Below, piece after piece: positions 1-6,160 of a stretch of DNA of 12,961 nt. The stretch covers positions 1-12,961 of the forward strand of contig JAEZCD010000399.1 of the NCBI GenBank assembly GCA_023430145.1, read 5' to 3'. The translations under genes were made by a program, and so were the position numbers. Position 1 is the first letter of the stretch. Each line of letters starts with the position of its first letter. The DNA is from Pseudomonadota bacterium (GTDB taxonomy: Bacteria; Pseudomonadota; Alphaproteobacteria; Rhizobiales; Methylopilaceae). The notes beneath the pieces were generated by a model. It did not search any database. It saw only the letters and a list, made by a program, of their open reading frames with translations, and was not told the DNA's origin.

Positions 1-531
1 CCCCGGCCCGCCCCCCCCGCGCCCGCGGCCGGCGAGGCCGAGCGGGGCGGCGTTGCGGCGGGCGACGACGAGGGCCGCCGGCGCGATGTCGGTGCCGACG
101 CCGCAGGCGTTCGGCAGCTCGGTGAGCAGGGCGAGCAGGATGGCACCGGTGCCGGTGCCGAGGTCGGCGATGCGCAGCGGCCGCTCCCGCGCCGAAGGCG
201 CAAGCGCCGCCAGGGCCGCCTCGACCACGGTCTCGGTCTCCGGCCGTGGCACCAGCGTCGCCGGCCCGACCTCGAGCTCGAGGCTCCAGAATTCCCTGGT
301 GCCGAGGATGCGCGCCAGCGGCTCGCCGGCGAGGCGGCGCTGCAGCAGAGCCTCGAGGGCCGCCGCCGCCATGTCCGGGAAGGGCCGTGCCGGCTCGAGG
401 ATCGGCGCCTGCGGATCGATCCCCGCCGCCGAGGCGAGCAGCAGCCGCGCGTCGAGCTCGGGCGTGTCCTTGCCGGCCTCGGCGAGGCGCGCGGCGGCGC
501 GGCGCAGCGCCGCTCCGAGCGTCCCGCTCAC
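1..531 (-). CDS. prmC: Release factor glutamine methyltransferase PrmC (HemK), 3' end cut off by window
   Basis: SAM-dependent methyltransferase that N5-methylates the glutamine of the GGQ motif in class I release factors; cytoplasmic. The visible 177 codons show the N-terminal helical domain with GEPLARILGTREFW (residues 69-82), VPRPETE (94-100), and the SAM-binding loop DLGTGTGAILLALL (123-136). The catalytic NPPY motif and roughly the last 100-120 residues lie beyond the window edge. The start is a GTG at 529-531 whose last bases overlap the prfA stop (GTGA), with GAGGAG at 543-548 upstream inside prfA; this implies translational coupling with its own substrate's gene. The last nine visible codons become glycine-rich (RGRGGGGPG) where the family normally continues differently, so bases 1-24 may be unreliable sequence. 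Identification is secure; the truncation is a window effect. Confidence 0.93.
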   Translation of the reverse strand, partial: MSGTLGAALRRAAARLAEAGKDTPELDARLLLASAAGIDPQAPILEPARPFPDMAAAALEALLQRRLAGEPLARILGTREFWSLELEVGPATLVPRPETETVVEAALAALAPSARERPLRIADLGTGTGAILLALLTELPNACGVGTDIAPAALVVARRNAAPLGLAGRGRGGGGPG

Positions 532-1607
532 GGGGCGGCGGACTCCTCGGCGAGCAGCTGCGCCTGGTGGTCGGCGACGAGGGCGCCGATCAGCTCGTCG
601 AGGCCGGCTCCCTCGAGCACCGCGTCGAGCTTGTGCAGCGTCAGGTTGATGCGGTGGTCGGTCACCCGGCCTTGCGGGAAATTGTAGGTGCGGATGCGGC
701 CCGAGCGGTCGCCGGAGCCGACCTGCGCCTTGCGGTCGGCCGCGCGGGCGTCCGCCTCGCGCTGCCGCTGCATGTCGTAGAGCTTGGCCCGCAGCATCTC
801 CATCGCGCGGGCCCGGTTGCGATGCTGCGAGCGCTCGTCCTGGACGGCGACGACAATGCCGCTCGGCAGATGGGTGATGCGCACCGCCGATTCGGTCTTG
901 TTGACGTGCTGGCCGCCGGCGCCGGAGGCGCGGAAGACGTCGGTCTTCAGATCGGACTCGTTGATCGTCACCTCGACCTCGGTCGGCTGCGGCAACACGG
1001 CGACGGTGGCGGCGGAGGTGTGGATGCGGCCCGAGGCCTCGGTCGCCGGCACGCGCTGCACGCGGTGCACGCCGGATTCGAACTTCAGCCGGGCGAACAC
1101 GCCGGAGCCGCGGATGGCGGCGACGACCTCCTTGAAGCCGCCGGCCGAGCCCTCGCTCATCGACATGATCTCGACCGTCCAGCCGCGCGTCTCGGCATAG
1201 CGCGAATACATCCGGAACAGGTCGCCGGCGAACAGGGCGGCCTCGTCGCCGCCGGTGCCGGCGCGGATTTCGAGCACCACGCTCGCCTCGTCGGCGGCGT
1301 CCTTGGGCAGCAGCTGCAGCTGCAGCTCGCCGCGCAGGGCGTCCCGGGTCTCGAGGAGCGCGGCCCGCTCGGTCTCGGCGAGCGCCCGCATCTCGGCATC
1401 GGTGGCGGGATCGTCGCGCAGCGCCTCGAGATCGCGCAGCTCGGCCTCGGCGGCCCGGTAGCGGGCGATCGCCGCCACCACCGGCTCGATCTCGGCGCGC
1501 TCGCGCAGAAGGCGGACCATGGCGTCGGGCGGCGGGCCGGCGGCGAGCTCGGCTTCGAGCGCCTCGAGCCGCGCGACGAGCTGGTCGAGCTTGGCGTCCG
1601 GCAGCAT
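528..1607 (-). CDS. prfA: Peptide chain release factor 1 (RF1)
   Basis: Recognises UAA and UAG stop codons in the ribosomal A site and triggers peptidyl-tRNA hydrolysis. The 359-residue protein has the normal family length. The anticodon-like tripeptide PAT is at residues 187-189 (VQRVPATEASG), which marks RF1 rather than RF2 (SPF). The catalytic GGQ is at 231-233 within SGAGGQHVNKTESAVRITH. The start ATG (1605-1607) lies 3 bp after the ptsP stop codon, with only a weak AGG ribosome-binding element about 8 nt upstream, so it is probably read by coupling to ptsP. Its stop overlaps the prmC GTG. All hallmark residues are intact. Confidence 0.98.
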   Translation of the reverse strand: MLPDAKLDQLVARLEALEAELAAGPPPDAMVRLLRERAEIEPVVAAIARYRAAEAELRDLEALRDDPATDAEMRALAETERAALLETRDALRGELQLQLLPKDAADEASVVLEIRAGTGGDEAALFAGDLFRMYSRYAETRGWTVEIMSMSEGSAGGFKEVVAAIRGSGVFARLKFESGVHRVQRVPATEASGRIHTSAATVAVLPQPTEVEVTINESDLKTDVFRASGAGGQHVNKTESAVRITHLPSGIVVAVQDERSQHRNRARAMEMLRAKLYDMQRQREADARAADRKAQVGSGDRSGRIRTYNFPQGRVTDHRINLTLHKLDAVLEGAGLDELIGALVADHQAQLLAEESAAP

Positions 1608-1610
1608 GCG

Positions 1611-3875
1611 TCAGACCTGCAGGCCGCGGCGGCCGGCGAACTCGAGCAGCGCCTCGCGCGGCGGCTTGTCGGAAGCGCCGTCGAGGCATGGCGCCAGCGC
1701 GGCCTCGATCTCGCCGGCCTCGACCTCGAGCAGGGTCGCCTTCACCGGGCCGACGGCGGCGGCCGACAGCGAGATCGAGCGGAAGCCGAGGCCGATCAGC
1801 GCCAGCGCCTCGAGCGGCCGCGCGGCCATCTCGCCGCACAGCGTCACCGGCGTGCCGGCCGCCCGGCCGTGATCGACGACGTGCTTCAGCGCCCGCAGCA
1901 CCGGCCGCGACAGCGGGTCGAAGCGGTCGGCGACGCGCGGATTGGTGCGGTCGGCGGCGAACAGATATTGCAGGAGGTCGTTCGAGCCGACCGACAGGAA
2001 GTCGACCCGCCGTAGGATCGCGTCGATGTCGAACAGCAGCGAGGGCACCTCCAGCATGGCGCCGACCTCGATCCGCTCGGGCACGCCGTGCCCGCGCTGG
2101 CCGAGATAGCGCACCTCCGCTTCGACGAGCTTCTTGCCGGCGTCGAACTCCTCGACCGCGGCGACCATGGGGAACATCACCTTCAGCTCGCGGCCGGCCG
2201 CTGCCCGGAGCAGCGCCCGCAGCTGCGTGCGCAGCAGCGCCGGGCGGTCGAGGCCGAGGCGGATCGCCCGCCAGCCGAGCGCCGGATTGTCCTCCTGGAC
2301 GGTGCGCAGATAGGGCAGCACCTTGTCGCCGCCGACGTCGAGCGTGCGGAAGGTCACGGGGCGGCCTTCGGCCGCCTGCAGCACGGCGCCGTAGAGGCGC
2401 TGCTGCTCCTCCGCCCGGGGCATCGCCGGCGCCAGCATGAACTGCAGCTCGGTGCGGAACAGGCCGATGCCGGAGGCGCCGGTCTCTGCCAGATGCGGCA
2501 GGTCGACGAGCAGGCCGGCATTGAGGAACATGCCGATGTCGGCGCCGTCGCGGGTGCGCGCCGGACGGCCGCGCAGGGCGCGGTACTGCTGCTGCCGGCG
2601 GGCCCGGAGCTGCACCTTGTCGGCATAGGAGCGCTCGACGTCCGGCTGCGGCCGGATGTGGACGATGCCGGAGATGCCGTCGACGATGATCGGGTCGCCC
2701 GGCTCGACGAGGCCGGTGGCATTGTCGATATTGCCGACCATGGCGATGCCGAGGGCGCGGGCGACGAGGGTGACGTGGCTCGTCGGGCCGCCCTCCTCGA
2801 CGACGAGGCCGCGCAGCCGCTCGCGGTCGTAGTCCAGCAGCGCCGCCGGCCCCATGTTGCGGGCGACGAGGATCGCGTCCTTCGGCAGGTCGGCCCGCAC
2901 GGCGGCCTTGGGGCCGCCGGTCAGCTGCGCCAGCAGCCGGTGGGCGAGATCGTCGAGGTCGTGCAGGCGCTCGCGCAGAAAAGGGTCGGTCTGCCGCATC
3001 ATGCGGGCGCGGGCGTCGGACTGCACGCGCTCGACCGCGGCCTCGGCGGTGATGCCGGTCATCACCGCCTCGCGCAGCCGCCGCACCCAGCCGCGGTCGT
3101 GCGCGAACATGCGATAGGCCTCGAGCACGTCGCGATGCTCGCCGCTGCGGGCGATGTCGCCGCGCTCGAGCATGGTGTCGATCGAGGCGCGCAGGCCGGC
3201 GATCGCCGCATCGAGGCGGGCGAGTTCGCGCGGGCCGCTCTCGGCGATGATGTTGGTGACGACGAGCCGCGGCTCGTGCAGCACGACGTGGCCGAGCCCG
3301 ATGCCCTCCGAGAGCGCGAGGCCGCGCGAATGCACCGGGCGCCGCACCGCAGGCTCGGCGCCCGGCGGCGCCAGCGTCTGCAATTCGCCCGAGGCGATGA
3401 CCTCGGCCAGCACCATCGCCGTCGTCTGCAGCGCCTCGACCTCCTCGTCCGAATAGACCCGGCGGGTCCGGTTCTGGACGACGAGCACGCCGAGCGTGTT
3501 GCCGGCGCGCAGGATCGGCACGCCGAGGAAGGAGTGGTAGATCTCCTCGCCCGTCTCCGGCAGGTAGACGAAGGCCGGGTGGGTGTGCGCCTCCGACAGG
3601 TTGAGCGGCTCGGCCTCGGCCGCGATGGTGCCGACGAGGCCCTCGCCGAGCTTCAGCCCGGCGCGGTGGACCGCCTCGGCCTTCAGACCCTCGGTGGCGT
3701 AGAGCTCCAGCGTGCCGTCGACGCGCAGCACATAGATCGAGCACACCTCGGCCACCATGTTGGCCGCGATGAGGACGACGATCTTATCGAGCCGGGCCTG
3801 CGCGCTGACCGGCTCCGCCATGACCTCGCGGAGCCTACGCAGCAGTGTGCGCGGGCCGCCATACGCGCCGAGCAT
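1611..3875 (-). CDS. ptsP: Phosphoenolpyruvate-protein phosphotransferase PtsP (EI-Ntr of the nitrogen PTS)
   Basis: First enzyme of the regulatory nitrogen PTS: it autophosphorylates from PEP and passes phosphate to NPr and then EIIA-Ntr. As started here it has 754 residues, typical for the family. Domains: N-terminal GAF sensor (about 25-165), PEP-utiliser N-terminal and HPr-binding helical region (about 180-340), mobile phosphohistidine domain with GGPTSH and active His at residue 367, then the PEP-binding TIM barrel with GLFRTELQFM, FRTLDVGGDK, VGSNDLLQY and the catalytic Cys680 in TLCGEM. An ATG 42 codons further upstream (4001) would run into lysC and adds a low-complexity Pro/Arg leader. 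The ATG at 3873-3875 is preferred because it follows GGAGA by 8 nt and begins the conserved GGPRTLLRRLREVMAEPVSAQ block. It follows lysC and precedes prfA, as in other Hyphomicrobiales. In Bradyrhizobium the neighbouring aspartokinase has been reported to interact with EI-Ntr. Confidence 0.96.
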   Translation of the reverse strand: MLGAYGGPRTLLRRLREVMAEPVSAQARLDKIVVLIAANMVAEVCSIYVLRVDGTLELYATEGLKAEAVHRAGLKLGEGLVGTIAAEAEPLNLSEAHTHPAFVYLPETGEEIYHSFLGVPILRAGNTLGVLVVQNRTRRVYSDEEVEALQTTAMVLAEVIASGELQTLAPPGAEPAVRRPVHSRGLALSEGIGLGHVVLHEPRLVVTNIIAESGPRELARLDAAIAGLRASIDTMLERGDIARSGEHRDVLEAYRMFAHDRGWVRRLREAVMTGITAEAAVERVQSDARARMMRQTDPFLRERLHDLDDLAHRLLAQLTGGPKAAVRADLPKDAILVARNMGPAALLDYDRERLRGLVVEEGGPTSHVTLVARALGIAMVGNIDNATGLVEPGDPIIVDGISGIVHIRPQPDVERSYADKVQLRARRQQQYRALRGRPARTRDGADIGMFLNAGLLVDLPHLAETGASGIGLFRTELQFMLAPAMPRAEEQQRLYGAVLQAAEGRPVTFRTLDVGGDKVLPYLRTVQEDNPALGWRAIRLGLDRPALLRTQLRALLRAAAGRELKVMFPMVAAVEEFDAGKKLVEAEVRYLGQRGHGVPERIEVGAMLEVPSLLFDIDAILRRVDFLSVGSNDLLQYLFAADRTNPRVADRFDPLSRPVLRALKHVVDHGRAAGTPVTLCGEMAARPLEALALIGLGFRSISLSAAAVGPVKATLLEVEAGEIEAALAPCLDGASDKPPREALLEFAGRRGLQV

Positions 3876-3892
3876 GAACCGGGTCTCCGGAT

Positions 3893-3914
3893 ACCCCGGA
3901 CATCGCTCCGGGGT
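3893..3914 (-). promoter_or_regulatory. Stem-loop in the lysC-ptsP gap, just upstream of the ptsP ribosome-binding site
   Basis: A perfect 8-bp inverted repeat (accccgga at 3893-3900, tccggggt at 3907-3914) with a 6-nt loop. On the transcribed minus strand it ends about 5 nt before the CCGGAGA ribosome-binding region of ptsP. There is no T-tract after it on the minus strand, so it is not a classic intrinsic terminator. It may affect ptsP translation or mRNA processing; the role is inferred, the structure is seen directly. Confidence 0.5.
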
Positions 3915-3954
3915 TCTTGGGCTAGTCGGGCCGCGCGCCTTCCGCGGTCCGGGG

Positions 3955-5208
3955 TCAGGCCTTGTCGAGCCCGTATAACGAATGGAGAGTCCGAACGGCA
4001 AGCTCGGTGTAGGCGGCGTCGATCAGCACCGAGATCTTGATCTCCGAGGTGGTGATGGCGCGGATGTTGATCGCTCGGTCGGCGAGCGCGCGGAAGCAGG
4101 CGGCGGCGACGCCGGCATGGCTGCGCATGCCGATGCCGATCACCGATACCTTGCCGACGTCGGTGGCGCCCTGCAGGTCGGCATAGCCGATGCTGCTCTC
4201 GGCGCCCCGCAGGATGGCGAGCGAGCGCTCGTAGTCGGCGACCGGCACCGTGAAGGTGATGTCGGTGTGCCGGCCGTCCTCGGAGATGTTCTGGACGATC
4301 ATGTCGACATTGATGCTCGCCTCGGCGAGCGGGCCGAACACGCCTGCCGCGACGCCGGGCTTGTCGGCGACGCGTCGCAGCGTGATCTGCGCCTCGTCCT
4401 TGGAGTAGGCGATGCCGGTGACGACCTGCTGTTCCAAGATCTCGTCCTCGTCGCAGATGAGGGTGCCGGGCGGCTCGTTGGCCCGCAGAAGCTCCGGCGC
4501 GTCGGGGGCCACGAAGCTCGAGCGGACCAGCACCCGCACATTGTGCACCATGGCGAGCTCGACCGAGCGCACCTGCAGCACTTTCGCGCCGGAGGAGGCC
4601 ATCTCGAGCATCTCCTCGAAGGCCACTCGGTCGAGCCGCCGCGCCTTGTTCTCGATGCGCGGGTCGGTCGTATAGACGCCGTCGACGTCCGTATAGATGT
4701 CGCAGCGGTCGGCCTCGACGGCGGCGGCGATCGCCACCGCGCTCGTGTCGGAGCCGCCGCGGCCGAGCGTGGTGATGCGCTCGTCGGGCCCGATTCCCTG
4801 GAAGCCGGCGATCACCGGCACCTGGCGGTCGACGAGGCGCGAGACGAGCGCCTCGCCCGGAACCGCTTCGATCCGGGCGGCGCCGTGCGCCTTGTCGGTG
4901 CGGATCGGCACCTGCCAGCCCTGATAGGATCGCGCGGAGATTCCGGCCTCCTGCAGCGCGATGGCGAGCAGCCCGGCCGTGACCTGCTCGCCGGAGGCGA
5001 CCACGGCATCGTATTCGCGCGCATCGTGCAGCACGGCGGTCTCGCGGCACCAGGCGACGAGCTGGTTGGTGGCACCCGACATGGCGGACACCACGACGGC
5101 CACCTCGTGGCCGGCGTCGACCTCGCGCTTGACGTGCCGGGCGACCGTTTTGATGCGCTCGACATTGGCGACGGAGGTCCCGCCGAATTTCATCACGATG
5201 CGGGACAT
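3955..5208 (-). CDS. lysC: Aspartokinase (aspartate kinase)
   Basis: Phosphorylates L-aspartate with ATP, the first step towards lysine, diaminopimelate, threonine and methionine. The 417-residue protein has the amino-acid kinase signature MKFGGTSVANVERI (residues 6-19), the VVVSAMSG loop (about 38-45), TTLGRGGSDTSA (about 170) and YTDVDGVYTTDPR. Two C-terminal ACT domains follow (about 265-345 with ITLRRVADKPGVAAGVF, and 346-417 with VSVIGIGMRSHAGVAA), the usual seat of lysine/threonine feedback control. The ATG at 5206-5208 gives MSRIVMKFGGTS, the usual alphaproteobacterial N-terminus, although no clear Shine-Dalgarno precedes it. It is first in the lysC-ptsP-prfA-prmC run. Upstream lies repeat DNA rather than a coding gene. 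Confidence 0.97.
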   Translation of the reverse strand: MSRIVMKFGGTSVANVERIKTVARHVKREVDAGHEVAVVVSAMSGATNQLVAWCRETAVLHDAREYDAVVASGEQVTAGLLAIALQEAGISARSYQGWQVPIRTDKAHGAARIEAVPGEALVSRLVDRQVPVIAGFQGIGPDERITTLGRGGSDTSAVAIAAAVEADRCDIYTDVDGVYTTDPRIENKARRLDRVAFEEMLEMASSGAKVLQVRSVELAMVHNVRVLVRSSFVAPDAPELLRANEPPGTLICDEDEILEQQVVTGIAYSKDEAQITLRRVADKPGVAAGVFGPLAEASINVDMIVQNISEDGRHTDITFTVPVADYERSLAILRGAESSIGYADLQGATDVGKVSVIGIGMRSHAGVAAACFRALADRAINIRAITTSEIKISVLIDAAYTELAVRTLHSLYGLDKA

Positions 5209-5380
5209 GCGCGCGGGATCGCTTGTGAAAAGGCGCGCCTAGATAGCGGCAGCGGCAGCGGCTAGCAACCTCGGCCCGGTCGCCGGTGCGGTGCGGCCCG
5301 GCCTCGCCATCATTGCCAGTCGAGGACCGGCCTTCGGCGGACCCGAGTCGATGAAACGCGCGGTGCCTTCCCTGATGCCC

Positions 5381-5480
5381 TCTGGGTCCCCTTCCCGCGC
5401 CTTCGGCACGCCGGGGACGACACCGAGAGATGCTAGGGTGTCGTCCCCGGCCGCGCGAAGCACGGGGAAGGGGACCCAGA
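5381..5480. repeat. 100-bp imperfect inverted repeat
   Basis: Two 44-nt arms surround a 12-nt centre (5425-5436). The outer 16 bp pair perfectly (tctgggtccccttccc at 5381-5396 with 5465-5480) and so do the inner 14 bp (ccggggacgacacc at 5411-5424 with 5437-5450). The 14-nt middle sections (5397-5410 and 5451-5464) match at only about 6 positions around a shared cttcg/cgaag core. This pattern of conserved ends with variable middle resembles a REP/MITE-like palindromic element. There is no coding potential inside it and no transposase nearby. Confidence 0.75.
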
Positions 5481-5530
5481 CCTTTCGGAGACCGATCGCG
5501 AACTCGGTTTCTTCCTGGGAGCGCCGGCGA

Positions 5531-5576
5531 CGAAGCAATCCGGCGTTCGGACGGCACAGAAAGCCGGATCGCTTCG
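5531..5576. repeat. Small inverted repeat of the 'CERSEAIQ' class
   Basis: The arms cgaagcaatccggc (5531-5544) and gccggatcgcttcg (5563-5576) are complementary at 13 of 14 positions around an 18-nt spacer. The flanking gctcgcaatgacgg (5576-5589) is the conserved outer edge of the widespread Hyphomicrobiales intergenic repeat as I know it. Family assignment is from memory of that motif, not from a search. Confidence 0.6.
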
Positions 5577-5656
5577 CTCGCAATGACGGCGAGGGAACCA
5601 GCCGCTCCCGATCGCCCTATATGTGACGCTCCCGGCCATTCGCGACGAGGACCGAA

Positions 5657-6136
5657 ATGCCCCTCACTCTCTCCGGCTCGTGCCGCTGCGGCGCAATCGC
5701 CTTCACGGTCGACAGCCACACGCCCTATCCCTACCAGCGCTGCTACTGCTCGATCTGCCGCAAGACGGACGGCGGCGGCGGCTTCGCCATCAACATCATG
5801 GGCGACAAGGCCACGCTCGCCGTCGAGGGCGGGGAGGCGATCGGCGTCTTCCGGGCCGAGATCGACGGGCAGACGAGCTCGGGCGAGCGCAGCTTCTGCA
5901 CCCTCTGCGGCACCGCGCTCTGGGTGTTCGACGAGAGCTGGCCGGAGCTCGTCCACCCCTTCGCCTCGGCGATCGACACGCCGCTGCCGGTGCCGCCCGA
6001 GAAGGTCCACCTGATGCTGCGCTTCAAGGCCGAGTGGGTGGTGCCCGACGTCGGGCCGAACGACCGCTGCTTCGACCTCTACCCGGAGCAGTCGATCGAG
6101 GACTGGCACAAGAGCCGCGGCCTCTGGGTGGCGTGA
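5657..6136 (+). CDS. GFA / CENP-V family zinc-binding protein
   Basis: A small cytoplasmic protein (159 residues) of the glutathione-dependent formaldehyde-activating (GFA)/CENP-V fold, which binds zinc through cysteine clusters. Visible clusters are CRC at residues 9-11 (SGSCRCGAI), CYCSIC at 29-34 (QRCYCSICRK) and CTLC at 81-84 (FCTLCGTALW). This is the complete cysteine pattern of the family. Most members have no proven reaction, and the formaldehyde-glutathione activity of the founding enzyme should not be assumed. The ATG follows GAGG at about 7 nt spacing. The gene stands alone, divergent from lysC across the repeat block and converging on the MscS gene with a 24-bp gap. The second half lacks further motifs and ends YPEQSIEDWHKSRGLWV, common in alphaproteobacterial homologues. 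Confidence 0.9.
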   Translation: MPLTLSGSCRCGAIAFTVDSHTPYPYQRCYCSICRKTDGGGGFAINIMGDKATLAVEGGEAIGVFRAEIDGQTSSGERSFCTLCGTALWVFDESWPELVHPFASAIDTPLPVPPEKVHLMLRFKAEWVVPDVGPNDRCFDLYPEQSIEDWHKSRGLWVA

Positions 6137-6160
6137 GCGCGCCGTTCCCCGCCGGCACGG

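Larger units (their letters stand above)
5290..5620. repeat. Composite dispersed intergenic repeat block upstream of lysC
   Basis: Most of the 448-bp gene-free stretch between lysC and the GFA gene (5209-5656) is palindromic, non-coding repeat-like DNA. It holds a 100-bp inverted repeat (5381-5480) and a smaller one (5531-5576). The segment around 5562-5590, read on the minus strand, translates as RHCERSDP, closely resembling the 'CERSEAIQ' spurious peptides produced by dispersed repeats in Bradyrhizobium-like genomes. The segment from about 5310 to 5400 has no coding character. The exact outer borders are estimates. Bases 5209-5290 hold a short gcggca-type triplet run (about 5246-5262) and presumably the lysC promoter, but I see no clear -35/-10 pair. 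Confidence 0.65.

Noticed and set aside
246..2015. 589-codon open frame on the plus strand opposite prfA and ptsP
   Set aside because: Antisense shadow of two unmistakable genes; the open frame results from high GC and scarce stop codons, and its translation is Arg/Ala/Gly/His-rich with no domain.
3876..4001. Longer ptsP start at 4001 (42 extra codons)
   Set aside because: It would overlap the end of lysC and add a Pro/Arg-rich leader without homology character; the internal ATG at 3875 has a good ribosome-binding site.
2088..4040. 650-codon open frame opposite ptsP
   Set aside because: Mirror frame of ptsP codons, low-complexity composition, no ribosome-binding site or motif.
5239..5583. 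114-codon minus-strand open frame and neighbouring small frames between lysC and the GFA gene
   Set aside because: Translations of the palindromic repeats ('CERSD..' type peptides); not credible genes.
3683..6109. 808-codon open frame on the minus strand spanning lysC, the repeat block and the GFA gene
   Set aside because: It runs through repeat DNA, overlaps lysC in another frame and is antisense to the GFA gene; no coherent protein family.
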